54,066 nucleotides of DNA from contig CAJJNQ010000015.1 in the NCBI GenBank assembly GCA_905193155.1, positions 1 to 54,066 on the forward strand, in the 5' to 3' direction. The DNA is from an uncultured Christensenella sp. GTDB taxonomy: Bacteria; Bacillota; Clostridia; Christensenellales; UBA1750. The notes beneath the pieces were generated by a model. It was not told the DNA's origin. It ran no database searches and saw nothing but the letters and a program-made list of their open reading frames with translations. Shown piece after piece: positions 22,943 to 31,101 of the stretch. The first letter of the stretch is position 1; the number at the start of each line of letters is the position of its first letter. Made by a program: the position numbers and the translations under genes.

Positions 22943-22971
22943 ATTATAGCAATTCCAACCCGGCCGTTCAA
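22943..22971 (-). promoter_or_regulatory. promoter of the GH172 gene
   Basis: TTGAAC (22966-22971), a 17-base spacer and perfect TATAAT (22943-22948), about 38 bases before the start. Confidence 0.8.
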
Positions 22972-23007
22972 CAAAACAATATCTGTCAATTTCAAGCATC
23001 TGTCCTA

Positions 23008-23043
23008 CAAAAAGGACTCCCGGTCAAACCGGGAGTCCTTTTG
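23008..23043 (-). terminator. terminator of the scaffold-GGGtGRT operon
   Basis: Perfect AAAAGGACTCCCGG/CCGGGAGTCCTTTT hairpin with a five-base loop and a U run on the minus strand. Confidence 0.92.
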
Positions 23044-23060
23044 ATTGCCTTGAAAAAGGG

Positions 23061-24077
23061 TTACTTCTGAGCCTCTTCAACCGCAACGGCAACGGCGACG
23101 GTCGCGCCGACCATGGGGTTGTTGCCCATGCCGATCAGGCCCATCATCTCAACGTGCGCGGGCACGGAGGAGGAACCTGCGAACTGAGCGTCAGAGTGCA
23201 TACGGCCCATGGTGTCGGTCATGCCGTAAGAGGCGGGGCCGGCGGCCATGTTGTCGGGATGCAGGGTACGGCCGGTGCCGCCGCCGGAAGCGACGGAGAA
23301 ATACTTCTTACCAGCCTCGATACACTCCTTCTTGTAGGTGCCTGCGACGGGATGCTGGAAACGGGTGGGGTTGGTGGAGTTGCCGGTGATGGAAACATCC
23401 ACGCCCTCATGCCACATGATGGCCACGCCTTCGCGCACATCATCCGCGCCGTAGCAACGAACCTTCGAACGCTCGCCGTTGGAATACGCGGTCTCATTGA
23501 CGATGGACAGCGCGTGATCTTCCTTGACGTCGGCAGAGAGGTAGTCATACTTGGTCTGCACATAGGTAAAGCCGTTGATGCGGCTGATGATCATGGCAGC
23601 GTCCTTGCCAAGACCGTTGAGGATGACGCGCAGCGGGGTCTTGCGGACCTTGTTGGCGTTGCGGGCGATGCCGATCGCGCCCTCAGCAGCGGCAAAAGAC
23701 TCATGACCAGCCAGGAACGCGAAGCATTCAGTCTTCTCGTCCAGCAGCATGGCGCCCAGGTTGCCGTGGCCCAGACCAACCTGACGCTGGTCGGCGACGG
23801 AACCGGGGATGCAGAACGCCTGGAGGCCTTCGCCGATGCACTTGGCAGCCTCGGCAGCGGTCTTGACGCCCTTCTTCAGCGCGATGGCGGCGCCCAGCTC
23901 GTAGGCCCACTTCGCGTTTTCAAAGGCGATGGGCTGGATGCCCTCGACGATCTTGTAGGCGTCAACGCCCTTGGAGTTGTTGTAGGCCTTCAGCTCATCA
24001 AAATCCTTGAAGCCGTACTTCTCGAGAACAGGCTGGAGCTGGGGCATGCGACGTTCATAACCTTCAAAAAGAGCCAT
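23061..24077 (-). CDS. GGGtGRT protein
   Basis: A 338-aa protein of the family named after its motif, seen here as ASGGGTGRTLHPDN in the C-terminal half, followed by AAGPASYGMTDTMGRM and ending in a Val/Ala-rich tail. The function is not established. The family is almost always encoded next to a NifU/IscU-like scaffold in anaerobes, as here, where the scaffold gene ends 17 bases upstream. GGAGG lies about ten bases before the ATG at 24077; an upstream extension of 14 codons overlaps the scaffold gene and lacks a ribosome site. A role in iron-sulfur metabolism is inferred from that pairing. Confidence 0.92.
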   Translation of the reverse strand: MALFEGYERRMPQLQPVLEKYGFKDFDELKAYNNSKGVDAYKIVEGIQPIAFENAKWAYELGAAIALKKGVKTAAEAAKCIGEGLQAFCIPGSVADQRQVGLGHGNLGAMLLDEKTECFAFLAGHESFAAAEGAIGIARNANKVRKTPLRVILNGLGKDAAMIISRINGFTYVQTKYDYLSADVKEDHALSIVNETAYSNGERSKVRCYGADDVREGVAIMWHEGVDVSITGNSTNPTRFQHPVAGTYKKECIEAGKKYFSVASGGGTGRTLHPDNMAAGPASYGMTDTMGRMHSDAQFAGSSSVPAHVEMMGLIGMGNNPMVGATVAVAVAVEEAQK

Positions 24078-24094
24078 TAATTGCACACCTCCTA

Positions 24095-24796
24095 TTACTG
24101 CTTGCGCGGGTCGATCCACTTGACCGCGCCGTCTTCAGCCTTAAAGCGGCCGTAAGTGCCGATGTTCTTTTCATACGCCTCGTTGGGGGACACGCCCTTC
24201 TTGATGGCGTCCATCATCTTGCCCAGGGACAGGAACTGATAGCCGCAGACCTGATCGTCCTTGTCCAGAGCGATCTGCATGACATAGCCTTCCGCCATCT
24301 CCAGGTAACGGGTGCCCTTGGCCTTGGTGCCGTACATGGTACCGACCTGAGAGCGCAGGCCCTTGCCCAGATCTTCCAGACCGGCGCCGATGACCAGACC
24401 ATCGTCAGAGAAAGCGGACTGGGTGCGGCCGTAGACGATCTGCAGGAACAGCTCGCGCATGGCGGTATTGATAGCGTCGCACACCAGGTCGGTGTTCAGC
24501 GCTTCCAGGATGGTCTTGCCGGGCAGGATCTCGCTGGCCATGGCGGCGGAGTGAGTCATACCGGAGCAGCCGATGGTCTCCACCAGCGCTTCTTCAATGA
24601 TGCCCTTCTTGACATTCAGGGTCAGCTTACATGCGCCCTGCTGCGGCGCACACCAGCCGATGCCGTGCGTCAGGCCGGAAATATCCACAATCTCCTTGGC
24701 CTGTACCCATTTGCCCTCTTCGGGGATGGGTGCGGGACCGTGGTTGGGTCCCTTCTTCACACAGACCATTTCTTCCACTTCACGGGAAAACTGCAT
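24095..24796 (-). CDS. iron-sulfur cluster assembly scaffold (NifU/IscU-like)
   Basis: A 233-aa scaffold-type protein on which [Fe-S] clusters may be assembled. The IscU-like core has three candidate ligand cysteines: GWCAPQQGAC, ETIGCSGMTHSAAMASE and the Cys in LVCDAINTAMRE. It is longer than canonical IscU (about 130 aa), with a C-terminal part that is specific to this anaerobe subfamily. It is the first gene of an operon with the GGGtGRT protein, from an extended -10 promoter at 24841-24849, and AAGGAGG lies just before the ATG. No cysteine desulfurase is in view. Confidence 0.9.
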   Translation of the reverse strand: MQFSREVEEMVCVKKGPNHGPAPIPEEGKWVQAKEIVDISGLTHGIGWCAPQQGACKLTLNVKKGIIEEALVETIGCSGMTHSAAMASEILPGKTILEALNTDLVCDAINTAMRELFLQIVYGRTQSAFSDDGLVIGAGLEDLGKGLRSQVGTMYGTKAKGTRYLEMAEGYVMQIALDKDDQVCGYQFLSLGKMMDAIKKGVSPNEAYEKNIGTYGRFKAEDGAVKWIDPRKQ

Positions 24797-24840
24797 GTGT
24801 GTATCCTCCTTAGGTAAAGTGATACGGTTTTAACAACCTT

Positions 24841-24849
24841 ATTATAGCA
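24841..24849 (-). promoter_or_regulatory. extended -10 promoter of the scaffold operon
   Basis: TGCTATAAT on the minus strand with no good -35 box (TTATTC at the 17-base distance), typical of an extended -10 promoter. Confidence 0.65.
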
Positions 24850-24930
24850 CAATTCGCGCGCAGGAATAAAGGGTTTGCGAAAATTTAAGAAAAAACTCCC
24901 GAATCAACCGATCGAAACGGAGCGCGGACT

Positions 24931-24958
24931 TTGCGTTTCCCGGAAAAAATAGTATAAT
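24931..24958 (+). promoter_or_regulatory. promoter of the XRE-S24 regulator gene
   Basis: TTGCGT (24931-24936), a 16-base spacer and TATAAT (24953-24958), divergent from the scaffold operon promoter about 85 bases away. Confidence 0.7.
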
Positions 24959-24992
24959 AACCAAAACGCCATCCATAAGGAGGATGAACCCG

Positions 24993-25682
24993 ATGTCACG
25001 TCTTGGCGATACAATCAAGCAGGAACGCCTGCGCGCCGGTTGGAGTCACAAGCAGCTGGCCAAAAAGAGCGGTGTTTCCGAAAAATTTCTGATGGAAGTC
25101 GAAGCGGGCACGCGGATCATTGCCGATACGCAGGCCACCCGCATTCTGAAAGTGCTGGGCAAATCCGGCGAGGTTTTTGCAGACTTTGAGTCTAAGGCCA
25201 ACGGCATGCCCGAACCCGTGGCGCCTGTGCGCCCCGCGCCGCGTCCTGCTCCGGTCAAAAAAGAAAGCTCCGCCGAGCCCGCCGCTGCCTGGGTGGATGC
25301 GCTGGGCGGTCTGATGAAGGCCGTACCCGTCAAAAACGCACAGGGCAAACTCGTGGGCGAACGCATCGAGCCGGTCAAATCCGGCCGTATTGAGGGCGTT
25401 GTGGCGGAGAAGGTATTCTACCTCTCCGTGCCGGATGACAGCATGATGGGCTACCGCATCCGCAAGGGCGACCGCGTGCTGGTGCTGCCCGCAACCGTGC
25501 CGGTGGACAATGCCGTGATGGTCTTCCAGAGCGAGGGGGAATACTACATCCGCAAGATCAAATTGCAGGATGGCAACCGCGCGCTGATGCAGTGGTACGA
25601 TTACGAACCGCGCAGCGAAGTCAAGTCCCTCAAGGAACTGACACTGGTCGGCCGTGCCCGCCGCGTCGAATTCGACCTGTAA
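24993..25682 (+). CDS. XRE-family regulator with C-terminal S24 (LexA-like) domain
   Basis: A 229-aa protein. Residues 4-60 form a Cro/C1 HTH (TIKQERLRAGWSHKQLAKKS), residues about 68-90 a Pro/Ala linker, and the C-terminal half an S24-type fold with VPDDSMMGYRIRKGDRVLVL, the region that holds the catalytic Ser in LexA and phage repressors, and a later Lys in YYIRKIKL. If both residues are active, it could cleave itself on a stress signal. It is divergent from the Fe-S scaffold operon and 18 bases upstream of an isomerase gene. The ATG at 24993 follows AAGGAGG by nine bases. Confidence 0.88.
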   Translation: MSRLGDTIKQERLRAGWSHKQLAKKSGVSEKFLMEVEAGTRIIADTQATRILKVLGKSGEVFADFESKANGMPEPVAPVRPAPRPAPVKKESSAEPAAAWVDALGGLMKAVPVKNAQGKLVGERIEPVKSGRIEGVVAEKVFYLSVPDDSMMGYRIRKGDRVLVLPATVPVDNAVMVFQSEGEYYIRKIKLQDGNRALMQWYDYEPRSEVKSLKELTLVGRARRVEFDL

Positions 25683-25700
25683 TGGATTCGGGAGGACAAT

Positions 25701-26519
25701 ATGAAAAACATCCGCATGGCTTCCCCGCTTTACATCGTGCGCGAGGACTGCGCAAAGGATCTTGCCGCCGTGCTGAAAAAGCTGGCTGCAATCGGCTTTG
25801 ACGGCGTCGAGTTTCTCGGCTTTTTCGGCCACAGTGCCGAGGAGGTCAAGAAAATGCTCCAAGATAACCGCCTGACCGCTTTGGGCAATCACGTCCCCTT
25901 CAAGGAGCTGACTGCCGACCCCGAGGGGATTCTCGACTTCCATAAGGAAATCGGCTGCGGTTATCTGACGGTAGCGGAGCTGCCGTCGGAAAATTTTGCC
26001 GCGGTTTCCGCCCGTTTGGATGAAATCGCCAAGCTGGCTGCGGCGCGCTCCATCCACCTGCTCTTCCACAACCACGACGGCGAATTGATCGATCGCGTGG
26101 ACGGCGTGCCGCAGCTTCAATACCTGCTCGATCATACCCGCCCCGAAACGCTTGCGCTGGAGCCGGATCTTGGCTGGATGGAAGTCGGCGGCGGCGACTG
26201 CGCCGAATACCTGACAGCCTACCGCGATCGCTGCCCCGTCATTCACCTGAAGGACTACTATTCTTCCGACAACGCCAAGCTGGGACGCGTGCGCGAGTTT
26301 GTGCCCGCGCGCGGCACGGCGGAACGCGGACACTTCGAGTTCCGTCCCACAGGCTACGGCGTGCTGAACCTGCCCAAGCTGATGCCGCTGTGCCTGGCTT
26401 GCGATCCGGAATGGTTCGTGATGGATCACGACCTGGCCTACGAGCGCGACCCCTATGACGATTTGAAGCTGAGCCTGGATTACACCCGCGCGCTGCTGGC
26501 GATGCAGCCGGAAGCCTGA
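25701..26519 (+). CDS. sugar phosphate isomerase/epimerase (xylose-isomerase-like TIM barrel)
   Basis: A 272-aa TIM-barrel protein of the AP_endonuc_2/IolE-like superfamily. It shows the family's barrel motifs: IGFDGVEFLGFF after the first strand, LFHNHDGEL in the middle (metal-binding His), LEPDLGWMEVGGGD and VIHLKDYY. It should isomerise or epimerise a sugar or inositol derivative using a divalent metal; the exact substrate is unknown. GGGAGG lies before the ATG. It follows the XRE-S24 gene by 18 bases and precedes a methyltransferase, so the three are likely cotranscribed. Confidence 0.88.
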   Translation: MKNIRMASPLYIVREDCAKDLAAVLKKLAAIGFDGVEFLGFFGHSAEEVKKMLQDNRLTALGNHVPFKELTADPEGILDFHKEIGCGYLTVAELPSENFAAVSARLDEIAKLAAARSIHLLFHNHDGELIDRVDGVPQLQYLLDHTRPETLALEPDLGWMEVGGGDCAEYLTAYRDRCPVIHLKDYYSSDNAKLGRVREFVPARGTAERGHFEFRPTGYGVLNLPKLMPLCLACDPEWFVMDHDLAYERDPYDDLKLSLDYTRALLAMQPEA

Positions 26520-26541
26520 CGCATCAAAGGGAGTGCTTGCC

Positions 26542-27291
26542 ATGGATTACCAGGAGATCAACGCCCGAACGATTGACCGTTGGATCGAAGAAGGCTGGGA
26601 ATGGGGCAAGCCCATCCCGCACGAAACCTTTTTGGCTGCCCAAGCCGGAAAATGGGATGTCGTACTCACGCCCACCAAGCCCGTGCCGCACAGCTGGTTT
26701 GGAGATCTGCACGGCAAAAAGGTGCTGGGTCTGGCCAGCGGCGGCGGGCAGCAGATGCCCATCTTTGCCGCACTGGGTGCGGACTGCACTGTGCTCGATT
26801 ACTCCCCGCGTCAGCTCGAATCCGAGCGTCTGCTGGCGGAACGGGAGGGGTATCCCATCGAGATGATTCGCGCGGACATGAGCAAGCCGCTGCCGTTTGA
26901 AGACGAGCGCTTTGACCTGATTTTCCATCCCGTTTCCAACGTCTACATCCGCGAGGTGCTGCCCGTCTGGCGCGAATGCTTCCGCATTCTGAAGCACGGC
27001 GGCGTGCTGCTGGCAGGATTGGACAACGGGCTGAACTTCGCTTTCACTGCAGAAGAGGGCAAACTGGACAACACGCTGCCCTTCGATCCGCTCACTCATC
27101 CCGAACAGATGGCGCAGCTGGAAGCGGAGAACGACGGCATTCAATTTTCGCATACCATCGAGGAACAGATCGGCGGGCAGCTCGCCGCCGGATTCCGCCT
27201 GACAGACGTTTACGGCGATACCGACGGCATCGGCCCACTGCACGAGCACAATATCCCGACCTACTGGGCCACCCGCGCCGTTAAAGAATAG
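26542..27291 (+). CDS. class I SAM-dependent methyltransferase
   Basis: A 249-aa methyltransferase with a Rossmann-like SAM fold. Motif I is VLGLASGGGQQMPIFAALGA, the acidic end of strand 2 is CTVLDYSPRQLE, the post-motif region is FDLIFHPVSNVYI and ECFRILKHGGVLLAG is the usual motif-III segment. The start at ATG 26542 has GGGAG eight bases upstream and drops a three-codon TTG extension. It is the last gene of the run and ends before a terminator. The acceptor molecule is not predictable. Confidence 0.9.
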   Translation: MDYQEINARTIDRWIEEGWEWGKPIPHETFLAAQAGKWDVVLTPTKPVPHSWFGDLHGKKVLGLASGGGQQMPIFAALGADCTVLDYSPRQLESERLLAEREGYPIEMIRADMSKPLPFEDERFDLIFHPVSNVYIREVLPVWRECFRILKHGGVLLAGLDNGLNFAFTAEEGKLDNTLPFDPLTHPEQMAQLEAENDGIQFSHTIEEQIGGQLAAGFRLTDVYGDTDGIGPLHEHNIPTYWATRAVKE

Positions 27292-27306
27292 CAGAATAAA
27301 TGCAAA

Positions 27307-27362
27307 AGAGCCGCGCTGCGCCTTCCTTTTGAGGGAAGCCACAGCGCGGCCTTTCTTTATTT
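27307..27362. terminator. terminator between methyltransferase and MFS genes
   Basis: GCCGCGCTG pairs with CAGCGCGGC, with an inner CTTCC/GGAAG helix, followed by CTTTCTTTATTTTTT on the plus strand. It overlaps the stop of the convergent MFS gene. Confidence 0.8.
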
Positions 27363-28661
27363 TTTCAGGGAACGATAGACCGTTTGGTTCAGCTGCGACA
27401 GGCTGAGTGCCATTCCCGCTGCGCCGACAAGGAAGAACATCACGGCGATTCCCGCTCCGCTGCCCGTGCCAAACACAGCTGCCAGAGCGCTCTGTACCGT
27501 CCCTTCCGTCGCCATCAGCGGCTCAAAGACGTGGTCCGCCAGCACACCGCCCAGAAACAATCCCAGCGGAATCGTGCAGTTGGACAGCGTGTCTTTTGCA
27601 GAAAACACGCGCCCCTGCATCTCCGCCGGCACGTTTTCCCGCAGAATGGCAGTCAGGTTGGCGTTCATCACCGCTGCGGCCAGATACGATCCGAACGCCG
27701 CGATGCACCACACCCATCTGGAAGCGCTCAGGCTTTGAACAAGATTGCCGGAAAAAACCGCTGCGCAGAACGCAAAGCCGAGCTTCGCCTTGTCCTTTGC
27801 GGGTTTTGCCGAGGTCACGATCAGGCTGCCTGCCAGCAGACCGAGCGCCACCGCAGTCTGCACCATGCCCAGCGCCGTCTGGTCGCTGCCCGTGCGGCTC
27901 AGCACAAACGGCGCGATCATGCCGTCGTTCCCCATCTTGGCCAGAAAATTGACCGCTGCTAAGAACAGCGTCAGGTGCAGCAACGCTTTATGCTCCCGCA
28001 GAAAGCGCACGCCGCCCAGGCAATTCTGCCAAAGCGGCTCTTCTGCCGCCTTTTCTGCTCTTTTCGTTTCCGGAATGTAAATGCCGAACAGCAGCACGCC
28101 GAACGCCAGCGCAAAGCTGACCAGATCAAAGGTCAGCACCAGCGGCATCCCGCCGAACACGAGCAGACTGCTGCCCAGTGCCGGGGCCAGAATGGATATG
28201 GCCGCGCCCGATATGCCCTGCAAGCCGCCCGCGCGCGTGTAATGTTCGCGCGGCACCAGCAAACTGGTCGCCACAAACGACGCAGGCACCTGAAAGGCAT
28301 TCATAAAGCTGAGCAGGAAGTTGATGAGATAAATGTGTCCTATTTCTAGCTTTTCACAGGAAAACAGCACAAAGACCGCCGCTGTGCCCAGCGCCGCAGC
28401 AAGATCAGAAAGCAGCAGGACGCGCTTTTTGTCCCAACGATCCACCAGCGAACCCGCAAGGAAGCGGATGAAGATGGTGGGCAGAAAGGTGCACAGCGTC
28501 AGCATCGTCACGCTGGACGACGTACCCTTTTGCTGGTAGACCCAGATGGTCAGGGCATAGTTGGTCATGGCCGTGCCCAGTTCGGACACCGCCTGCGAGG
28601 CCCAAAGGAGCAGAAAATCCTTCAGCTCCCGGATCATCTTGAAAAACGAATTCTCTTTCAT
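27357..28661 (-). CDS. MFS transporter, drug-efflux type (MFS_3)
   Basis: A 434-aa major facilitator with 12 predicted helices, similar in layout to Mef/EntS-type efflux carriers. The loop 2-3 motif appears as GSLVDRWDKKRVLLLSD, and PASFVATSLLVPREHYTRAGG is typical of the group. It would export a hydrophobic compound or siderophore using the proton gradient; the substrate is unknown. AAGGAG lies before the ATG. It stands alone, with a convergent neighbour on one side and a pseudogene upstream on the same strand. Confidence 0.88.
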   Translation of the reverse strand: MKENSFFKMIRELKDFLLLWASQAVSELGTAMTNYALTIWVYQQKGTSSSVTMLTLCTFLPTIFIRFLAGSLVDRWDKKRVLLLSDLAAALGTAAVFVLFSCEKLEIGHIYLINFLLSFMNAFQVPASFVATSLLVPREHYTRAGGLQGISGAAISILAPALGSSLLVFGGMPLVLTFDLVSFALAFGVLLFGIYIPETKRAEKAAEEPLWQNCLGGVRFLREHKALLHLTLFLAAVNFLAKMGNDGMIAPFVLSRTGSDQTALGMVQTAVALGLLAGSLIVTSAKPAKDKAKLGFAFCAAVFSGNLVQSLSASRWVWCIAAFGSYLAAAVMNANLTAILRENVPAEMQGRVFSAKDTLSNCTIPLGLFLGGVLADHVFEPLMATEGTVQSALAAVFGTGSGAGIAVMFFLVGAAGMALSLSQLNQTVYRSLKK

Positions 28662-28884
28662 GGCTTTGCTCCTTACAATTTTCTGGATTGCAGGCAGCGC
28701 AAAGCCCGATGCGGACGATTTCTTTTTTCCGCCGCTCCGTGCAGGGTTCGTCCGGATTCAGACCTTGCGCGGAGCAAAAGCTTGTGCGGAATAAGGCACG
28801 CCCCGGAGCGAAATCACCATGCGGCGCATCCCCTTTCCCATTGCGTTATTCTCATTATAACATACATTTCATTTCTGTAAATAT

Positions 28885-29244
28885 TTATTTCTCAGCGGGT
28901 GACTTTCTCTTCTTCCGTCTCTCAACAAAGAACGCTGTTTTTCTCTTGTTGCTCTCATAGATAAAGTCCTTCAGCGGCTTGCCGGTGTATGCGAAGATTT
29001 CCATAGATCGCAATCCGCCCGCCATAATTGACGTAATTTTTCAGAATCTCTCCCGCAAGGCCGGTGCTGAGTCTGAAAAAAACATCCGCAATCAGCTTTT
29101 TGTCGATTACTATGTTCTTCGTCCCCGTTTCACCTTGCGCGGCCATCAACAGATCCAGCGCGGACGCTCTGTATCTCTCGATCCTTTCCTCGCTGCGAAC
29201 CACTGCGCACGCGTTTTATTTTTCTTTATTCTTTCAAATATCAT
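28885..29244 (-). pseudogene. DUF4180-domain protein, frameshifted remnant
   Basis: The core ALDLLMAAQGETGTKNIVIDK and LSTGLAGEILKNYVNYGGRIAI is recognisable as DUF4180, a small domain of about 115 aa. The conserved C-terminal part YTGKPLKDFIYESNKRKTAFFV appears in a different frame, so at least one base was lost or gained near 29005. The N-terminal part is also out of frame (MIFERIKKNKTRA starts after GAAAGGAA at 29244, while VRSEERI continues in another frame). The final stop would be at 28885. The gene is unlikely to make a working protein. Confidence 0.75.
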
Positions 29245-29265
29245 TTATTATTCCTTTCTTCCATC

Positions 29266-29300
29266 AAAAAGGGGCGCCACTTTGTTTTGCAGCGCCCCCG
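29266..29300 (-). terminator. terminator of the third GH31 gene
   Basis: GGGGCGCTGC pairs with GTGGCGCCCC, followed by TTTTTGATGG on the minus strand. Confidence 0.85.
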
Positions 29301-29327
29301 GATCTTTCTTCGCGTCACGGAGTAAAA

Positions 29328-31046
29328 TCATCCGATTCTTTTGTAAACGGGAATGCCCTTGGTTTCCACATGGAGGATTCCGTCTTCGGGCAGCACGATC
29401 TCTTCTCCGGTATAAAAATCGGCCCACCGCGCCTCTCGAGGCAGATAGACGTCCCGCCGATCCCCCGTACCGGCTGCAATGGGCGCTACCAGCAGATCCT
29501 CGCAAAACAGGTATTCATCATCCACCGCATAGGTCATCTCATCCTGCGTGAAGTCCATCACCAGCGCGCGAATCGGCGGTTTGCCGGTTGCATGATACAC
29601 ATCAAACGCTTTTTTCAATATCGGGATCAGGCGATAACGCAGGTGAATCAGTTCCCGCACTTCCTCTTCGCAGTCGAAAATCACCCACGGAATGCCGTCG
29701 TAGTTCCAGGAATTGATCAGGAACTGGCAGGAAAAGACGAGGCACTGGATGCGGCGGATGCACTCTTCCTTGGTTTCCGCCTGACGGAATTCCGGCGTCC
29801 AAAGCAGGCCGGAAAAGCCCGCGTTGACCTGCCCGCGGATGAAATCCCGATGGTCGTACAGATCGCTGTACAGCACAAAGGGATACGGCGCAGCCAGCGC
29901 GCCCATCTGGCGGATCTCCGAGAGGGTTTTCTGCTCCCCCAGGGCGTCCAGCATGGTTTTGGCATACAGCGTGCCGAACAGCGAATGATACTGCTCCCCG
30001 TCCAGCCCGGAAGGAAATTCGGCGGACAGTGGGAAGCTCCAACTCCCCGTGAAATCGCTGGAATCGCACTCATCCAGCTTAAAGCCGTCGATGCCGTGAT
30101 CCACCAGCTTTTCCCGGTGATAATCGGCAAAGGTTTTGCGGCCCTCCTCCGTGGCAAAATCCGGAACCAGCCCGCCCCAGACCAGCCAATCGCCGGAATA
30201 GGAAGCCAGCGCGTCGTGAATTTCCGCATCCGGATGCACAAAGGCGTGCTCCCAAAGGCTAAGGTGGTAATTGCGCTCCCGCAGATAAGAGATAAACGCA
30301 TCCGGGTCTGGATATTTGTCGCTCCACTTATAGGTGCAGGAATAGGCGTGCGTGTGCCAGCCCGGCTCCAACCCGATGATATCGCAGGGAATATCCCTCT
30401 CCCTGAAATCATCGGCAACGCTTTTGATCTTTTCGGCATCCCACTGATAATAGCAACGGTACAGCATCCCCAGCGACCACTCCGGAACCTCCGGGCCGCC
30501 GCCCGCAAGCCGGTTGTACTGGCTGACGATATCGGTGATGGAATCACCCTCGATGACATAGACGTCTACGCCGGCGGCAGCCGGGATGCGCACGCTCATC
30601 ACCAATCCCGTGTCCTGACGGACGGCATAGAGCTCCGCCTCGCTGCCCGCAGAGCCGCCGCTGGACTTTGCCGCATTTTTTCCGGTATTCTTCTGCTTGC
30701 CGCAATAGAATTCCGCATAGCGGGCGGTATCAAAATACATCCCGTAGCCCTTGTTGGTGACGAAAAACGGAACGGGCGCGTGGGATTCACCGTCGGCGCC
30801 CACCGGGTCGGCATTGACGTCCAGCCGCAGCTTTCTTCCTCTGTGATCAAACTGTTTCAGCTGAAGACCGAAGCCGAAGATGTGGCAGTCGTCCTCGATG
30901 GGGAATTCCAGCACGCAGCCGGAAGGAATCTTTTTGAACGTGAAGTTCGCAGCGGGATAGTTTACATCGGTTTCAACATAACGGAAGCCGTCACAAAACC
31001 GGGAGGGAACCATTTTCTCCGGCATACCGAAAGTAAATCTTTTCAT
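29328..31046 (-). CDS. GH31 glycosidase, divergent third member
   Basis: A 572-aa GH31 enzyme, clearly shorter than and distant from the tandem pair at 6667-10860. The barrel has GMLYRCYYQWDAEKIKSVAD, the nucleophile region is GIDGFKLDECDSSD and the later part includes RGQVNAGFSGLLWTPEF. The usual C-terminal domain follows (YLPREARWADFYTGEE). Such KLDE-type GH31 proteins are often alpha-glucosidase- or alpha-galactosidase-like; the specificity here is unknown. No signal peptide is seen. AAGGAG precedes the ATG, and the gene has its own terminator. Confidence 0.88.
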   Translation of the reverse strand: MKRFTFGMPEKMVPSRFCDGFRYVETDVNYPAANFTFKKIPSGCVLEFPIEDDCHIFGFGLQLKQFDHRGRKLRLDVNADPVGADGESHAPVPFFVTNKGYGMYFDTARYAEFYCGKQKNTGKNAAKSSGGSAGSEAELYAVRQDTGLVMSVRIPAAAGVDVYVIEGDSITDIVSQYNRLAGGGPEVPEWSLGMLYRCYYQWDAEKIKSVADDFRERDIPCDIIGLEPGWHTHAYSCTYKWSDKYPDPDAFISYLRERNYHLSLWEHAFVHPDAEIHDALASYSGDWLVWGGLVPDFATEEGRKTFADYHREKLVDHGIDGFKLDECDSSDFTGSWSFPLSAEFPSGLDGEQYHSLFGTLYAKTMLDALGEQKTLSEIRQMGALAAPYPFVLYSDLYDHRDFIRGQVNAGFSGLLWTPEFRQAETKEECIRRIQCLVFSCQFLINSWNYDGIPWVIFDCEEEVRELIHLRYRLIPILKKAFDVYHATGKPPIRALVMDFTQDEMTYAVDDEYLFCEDLLVAPIAAGTGDRRDVYLPREARWADFYTGEEIVLPEDGILHVETKGIPVYKRIG

Positions 31047-31101
31047 CGTGCCGTCTCTCCTTCTCTCCTGCCGTACAGTGGAAAGCTGCTTTCCGCCCTA
31101 T

